A stretch of 64,000 nucleotides of DNA from Papaver somniferum (lineage: Eukaryota; Streptophyta; Magnoliopsida; Ranunculales; Papaveraceae), in contig NC_039359.1 in the NCBI RefSeq assembly GCF_003573695.1, positions 153,566,210 through 153,630,209 of the forward strand, read 5' to 3'. The notes below the pieces were generated by a model. That model saw only the letters and a program-made list of their open reading frames with translations, was not told where the DNA came from and did not search any database. A program made the position numbers and the translations under genes. Position 1 is the stretch's first letter, and the number at the start of each line of letters is the position of its first letter. Shown in pieces: positions 59,458 through 64,000 of the stretch.

Positions 59458-59764
59458 TGTAACACCTTGTGTTTTTAGCATGGCGCGTGCTAAAAGATGC
59501 GCCATGGCCTGAGATGAAGCTTCATTCAAAGCTTTCGTTGCGTAGGAAAAGGAACACTGTCCCTTGGCTAATACGTTGACAATGTTCAGCCAACATGGAT
59601 GCATATCGAATTGGTAGCGGAAATCCAACATGGCTGGACATTGGACTGGCAGCTGACAGCCAACATGGCTGCACATCGGGCTGGTAACAGACATCCAACA
59701 TGGCTGGACATCAGACTAGCAGCGGACTGCCAACATGGCTGGACATCGGATGGAAGTAGACAGC
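59458..59764 (+). mobile_element. Element T, right LTR, first segment
   Basis: Starts TGTAACACC; matches 12066-12477 with three fewer minisatellite units. Cut at 59764 by the next element at the same LTR position where the chromovirus cut the left LTR. Confidence 0.75.
59588..59761 (+). repeat. 35 bp minisatellite, 5 units, in T right LTR
   Basis: Same unit as at 12196-12474, five copies with the last shortened to 34 bp. Confidence 0.9.
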
Positions 59765-61086
59765 TATAACAGGGATGCAAGTGGCGTATAATGATTACGC
59801 GTTACAGAGTTGCAGTCCAAGTCAGTGTGCATCCAGGATGGCGCGACACTGCGTAGACTGTCAAGTGTTAAGAATAGCATAACCCCGCATGGCCAATGAA
59901 GTGCAAGGGTGGCACTACATTGTAAATGCATTTGTCTAAGTAATGAAGCAATTTCCCGACACAATGAAGCTTCATTAAGTAGAAGGAAAGACAAATCCAA
60001 AGTTGCAAGATGCAACATGCAATGTCCGAGTTAGCATTTTGGCATGCGGCATATTGGCATGTCCGTGGAATTGAGTTGGCCCAAACTCAAGGACGATTCA
60101 AGCAGGTAGAATAGACTAAGGATTAGTCTATGCATTAGTTCAAGGCTGGACAAAGACTGAAAAAAGAAAACAAGTTAGTAATGCAAGAGTTGCATTGCTG
60201 TTGTCAAGGTACTTGGAGAAATGAAGCATATATGACGCCTGAGTAACTAGAGTGAGCTTAAGGAGCTGGCCTCGATGTTTTAAGCATAAGGATTGTTCGT
60301 GCATGAGTTTGGAATGATAAAAATGCAGGGACAAGAGAGCTGAACGTCGGTGCAAGACAGAATCCAGTATGGCACAACAAGTGTGAAATACGGCTCAAGT
60401 GACGGTTAGGAGTTGGTGTATGGATTTTCGAGCATGCCAATGAAGTGAGACAATATGGAACGGTTATAAAGTGTGTTTATAACCATATTAGAGTATTCAT
60501 AACCACCAAGAACAAGTGTGGCACCTGTTGGTGTGACAACTCATAAGGTGGCAGTTGAAAGTGGCGGTTATGGAAACTACTTGGACACTTGGGTGTCCAA
60601 GGCTTGTGCAAGAGGTTGCACAAAAGTTTATCCTGATCATTAGCTTGTATAAATAGATTAGGTATCAATAGGTTTAGTGTTGTTCATTTGAGATAATAAC
60701 CACTAGTGTAGAGAGAGTTTTAGGCATTCACCAAGAGGGTGAATGGCATGTTTTGGTCCATGAGTTGGACGAGTTTTGTAATCTTCCTTTAGTGTAATAA
60801 AATGGGTTTGTTGCAGTATCCTTTGTATTCATTATGTTGCTGATTTGTATGAGTTGTTCAATTGGTTTGATGCATGGAAAAACCTCTTATGCTTATTGGG
60901 GTATGAATAGTTAGAGAGAAAGAAGAAAAGACTTCCGTTGTACAATGCCTTATGAGTGAAGGCAGATGCATACTTTGATGCAAGTATGCAAGGCTGAATG
61001 ATTTTGGGTGAAGTTGATTCACTGAACCATAATCATTTCCGGTCATGTCCCATGAAAATTTTAGGCGATTAAATGGGCATGTGACA
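59765..61086 (+). repeat. Left LTR of the 3'-most element
   Basis: 1,322 bp; TATA box TATAAATA at 60648-60655 and AATAAAATGG near 60797. The reading frames in it are chance. Confidence 0.75.
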
Positions 61087-61100
61087 GCCGGTATCAGAGC

Positions 61101-63751
61101 TGTGTTAGGGGACACAGTTTGCTGAATTTTCTCTCTTTTACTCAAGTTAATGTCATTTGTTTGTCAAATTCAGTGAAGAATTGTTTGGGTTTCACTAGTA
61201 TGAAGACTAGAAGAAGTTGGTCTTGTGTGGAAAAATCAATTGGAATGAACTTTGAAGCTTGATGTAGCAGCATGCCATGAAAGTTTATGACAAATGTGTC
61301 AAAATTCCATCCCAAAGTGTTAGACGAACCCGCAAGATTCATTGAAAATCGTATTTTCAAGTGATGGCATGACAAAACTAAGGAGTATGCTGACTTCTAT
61401 GGTGCAAGTCAGGTGTTAAAGTCCATGTTTCTCACAAGTATGCGATGATTATGCATTTGGAATTCATTCTTTCGTAGTGTTATCAGTAGCCAGTACATTA
61501 CAAGAAGTAATAGGAATTTTACGAAAATTCCTGAATGCAAAGATGATGATGGCCTTTGCAGTGTCGAAGAAGATGGGGAACATGTTTATGTGATAGATTG
61601 AAGGTGTTTTCATCGTAGCCATTTGATGGAAGATTATAGTTATCTCTCTCGAATGGATGTACCTTGGTGGTAATGAAAAGTCTGGTTGCGAAACAGCATT
61701 TTAGTGGCAATGTGATGCCATAAAAGAAGAATTGAAGTCCAATTCTTATCTAGCATAAAGCTTATGGAAAGGCTGAAGAAATAAGCACAAGTTAGGAGAA
61801 AACCGATACACCACGGTCTTGTGTTTGCAAAGAGTTCTTCGTTGATGCTAGATGCACACAAGGAGTGTGTTTGCACCTGGTTTATGAGTGGGATTAGTAT
61901 GCTTGGACAAGGGTGTCCAAAGACCTGCATTTGATCATAACCACAAGCAAATGTTCTTGTCAACTACAAATCAGTATTGCTACAAATCTGGTTTTGGAGA
62001 AGGGGAAAGACAAGAGTTGCCATTTGTGCATGGACAGTAAAAATGAGTTCCAAGTTTGAAGAAGAATGTGGCATTCTTCCTTCATGGAACGTAGGCAGTG
62101 ACGCCTCTTGTTTGCAACTATCCAAAGTGTTTATCCTCGGAAGTCATTGAGTGATATAACTTTGCTGAGCTATATGGTGATGCTCAGAATCACCAAGTTA
62201 AGTCTGTTCCAGTTATGGAAAGGTGCAAAAATTTGTGTCAAGAATTTGGGTGTGAATTAGCATGGTAGATATGCGACACTAGCATGCGCCAAATGAGATT
62301 TGGGCATGGCTCGGACGCATGAGGTGCCTGGAAATGCAAGTTAAACCGAATTTTAGATGCATGGAAAAAAAGGACAAAGTAGTGGTGATGCATAAAGATG
62401 GCATGAGGTCATTTATGAAGAAATCTTCATGAAAGCTAAAGCAAAATGATAGCATCATTCTAAAAGGAGTATTCAACTAAGTGTCAATTATAGTGTGCTT
62501 CGTTATGGAAGTGGCATACGAACGTTGATAGTTGGAAGAAAGTGAATTGCTACATTGGGGACAGTAGGTGCTGTCTCGCTTCCTTTGTTGCTTAGAAGCG
62601 AAGATTAAGTCAGTATTGCAAGACTTGTTAGGTCTTACAAGTTGCAATCAGTTGGTGCAAGTATTTGTTGAAGTTTGAGTATACTTTCAGTTGGGTGTAG
62701 TGGACCTTGGTGTTGGAATGAAGTCTCTCTATGTAAGGTAGTAGTGAATGAGAGTATTTGAAGTGAAAGATATTGCCTCTTTCGTTCAAAGTAAATCTAG
62801 TTCGCGTGGAAGATGCTACATAGCATATTAAGCCAAAATATGCAATAGAAGACGCTGAAAGTGAAAGAAGCAAATAGAAGAGTTTGTGGAATAGTCGAGT
62901 TTGCTGTTGAGAGTTATGTGTAAGTGTGAAGGCATTTGGAAGCGAATGTATGGAGTAACACAGCAAGAATGAAGATGTAAGTCCATCGAGTATATGAGTT
63001 AAGAGTAACTCATTGTAAGGAAGAACATGGTGTTGTTTTTCCGCCACATTAAAGTGTAGCAGTTTGAAAGAGCAAGTGATGCTTAGAGTGATGGTTTCAA
63101 AGGCGCGTGAAGAGAAACCTAGTCTAGTGAGATAACCGTAAAAACCCAGGTTTGCTAAGTCATGGCTAATGTCATGCATTTCAGTCAAGTTTGCACAAGA
63201 GTGTTGCAAAAATATTGAAGAACACTTAGTCTACAGTAAGGCCTGTTGAATTGCAAGAGTGCAATGTCAGTCGGAATTGAAGACAGTAAGCTAAGTTATG
63301 CATATTATGGTGATATGTTGGTTGTTTGGCATGTACACTTAGGCACGGAATGGCTTGGAGAAAAGAGTTGTGATGCTGATGCAATCAAATGAGGACCATT
63401 GGTTTAGGGTTAGCCAAAAGATTAGTATTGTCGATATTTCAGAAAGAGTTCTGAAAATACATGGCGCGATAGATCACAAAAGCAATTGGGTATTGATATG
63501 CGATTGTAGTGGGAGTTGGAGCATAGTCCAACGTGACAACAACAGTGCAAGTCAGTAGGATCAATGGCAAGGCAGTAAGCTAAGTGATGGAATTTGGTAC
63601 TAGGCATAAAAGCTTTGGAAAGGTTAAAGGCCAAGCAAAGTTTGTTGATTACTGAGAAGGGCTCAGAAGCGTACAAGGCCGGAGAACAAGTATATTGAGT
63701 ATACTTGGTTGCGTTCAACAAGGACGTTGAACTGATTGGGTGGGGGAGGTC
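61101..63751 (+). other. Interior of the 3'-most element, no coding trace
   Basis: Purine-rich sequence of ATGCAAG/GTTGTG words. The frame at 63209-62628 (minus, 193 codons) is long but has no motif and lies antisense to the element, so I do not call it a gene. Confidence 0.5.
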
Positions 63752-64000
63752 TATAACAGAGATGCAAGTGGCGCATAATAATTACGCGTTACAAAGTTGC
63801 AGGCCAGGTCAGTATGCATCCAGGATGGCGCGACACTGCGTAGACTGTCAAGTGTTAAGAATAGCATAACCCCGCATGGAGTAATGAACCTATTGGCCGA
63901 CACAATGAAGTGCAAGGGTGGCACTACATTGTAAATGCATTTGGATAAGTAATGAACCTATTGGCCGACACAATGAAGCTTCATTAAGTATAAGGCAAGA
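63752..64000 (+). repeat. Right LTR of the 3'-most element (partial)
   Basis: Starts TATAACAGAGATGC, matching 59765 onward with an internal duplication of the ATGAACCTATTGGCCGACAC block (63884 and 63953). Confidence 0.75.

Larger units (their letters stand above)
59765..64000 (+). mobile_element. Non-autonomous Gypsy-like LTR element, cut by window end
   Basis: LTR 59765-61086 (starts TATAACAG, ends GTGACA), primer site GGTATCAGAGC at 61090-61100, interior to 63737, polypurine tract GGTGGGGGAGGTC before 63752, then the second LTR to the window end. LTR ends and polypurine tract resemble those of the chromovirus at 12478, so they are related families with different LTR bodies. TATAAATA is at 60648-60655. 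The 2.6 kb interior shows no polymerase or Gag motif in any frame. Confidence 0.75.

Noticed and set aside
62628..63209. 193-codon minus-strand frame in the 3'-most element
   Set aside because: No recognisable motif, atypical composition, and antisense in a non-coding interior; not supported.

Overview
This is a plant nuclear genome window, probably a eudicot, made almost entirely of nested LTR retrotransposons beside a small island of gene remnants. Evidence for a plant: plant-type Copia, chromovirus, Athila-like and Tat-like Ty3/Gypsy elements, initiator-tRNA-Met primer sites (TGGTATCAGAGC), GT-AG introns, and host-gene pieces resembling an IAA-amino-acid hydrolase and an IRE1/RNase-L-like KEN-domain protein. 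I cannot name the species. No bacterial, organellar, rRNA, tRNA or CRISPR features were seen.

Positions 1-12065 are the gene-remnant side. Two tandem ~1.4 kb copies of a broken Copia fragment (LTR plus integrase piece, minus strand) are followed by a 442 bp tandem duplication, a LINE reverse-transcriptase remnant (~3985-4165), a degenerate ILR1-like hydrolase pseudogene (~5170-6790, minus) fused to a second gene fragment, and a three-exon minus-strand gene whose C-terminus looks like a KEN ribonuclease domain (7133-9610). Its first intron holds a ~950 bp insertion encoding the C-terminus of a non-LTR retroelement with a zinc knuckle and restriction-like endonuclease motif, flanked by a 40 bp direct repeat that copies the 5' splice site. 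A second fragment of the same family and a LINE ORF1 (DUF4283-type) follow.

Positions 12066-64000 are one nest. The outermost, oldest element (called T) starts at 12066. Its left LTR is split into 12066-12477, 26054-26302 and 57906-58724, its 733 bp interior is 58725-59457, and its right LTR starts at 59458. Into the left LTR went a chromovirus with decayed pol (12478-26053), itself split by a young pol-less Athila-type element (Athila-A, 15329-23240, TSD TACCA), and a pol-less SIRE-like Copia element (26303-57900, minus strand, TSD CATGG). The 3' LTR of that Copia element was split by a Tat-like Gypsy element (27350-50669, TSD AGGAG), and the gag of the Tat element was split by a second Athila-type element (Athila-B, 31995-40007, minus strand, TSD GTCGG). 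The right LTR of T was split by another Gypsy-like element (59765 to beyond the end).

Most elements here lack reverse transcriptase, so they would have depended on enzymes made elsewhere. The most unusual items are a six-exon, correctly spliceable antisense gene with a plant-mobile-domain-like protein inside the Tat element; paired hairpins in the Athila LTRs whose stems covary while the loop stays fixed; an array of hairpins with changing but still complementary stems in the Tat LTR; triplicated polypurine tracts in the Athila elements; and the KEN-like gene with its splice-site-duplicating insertion.
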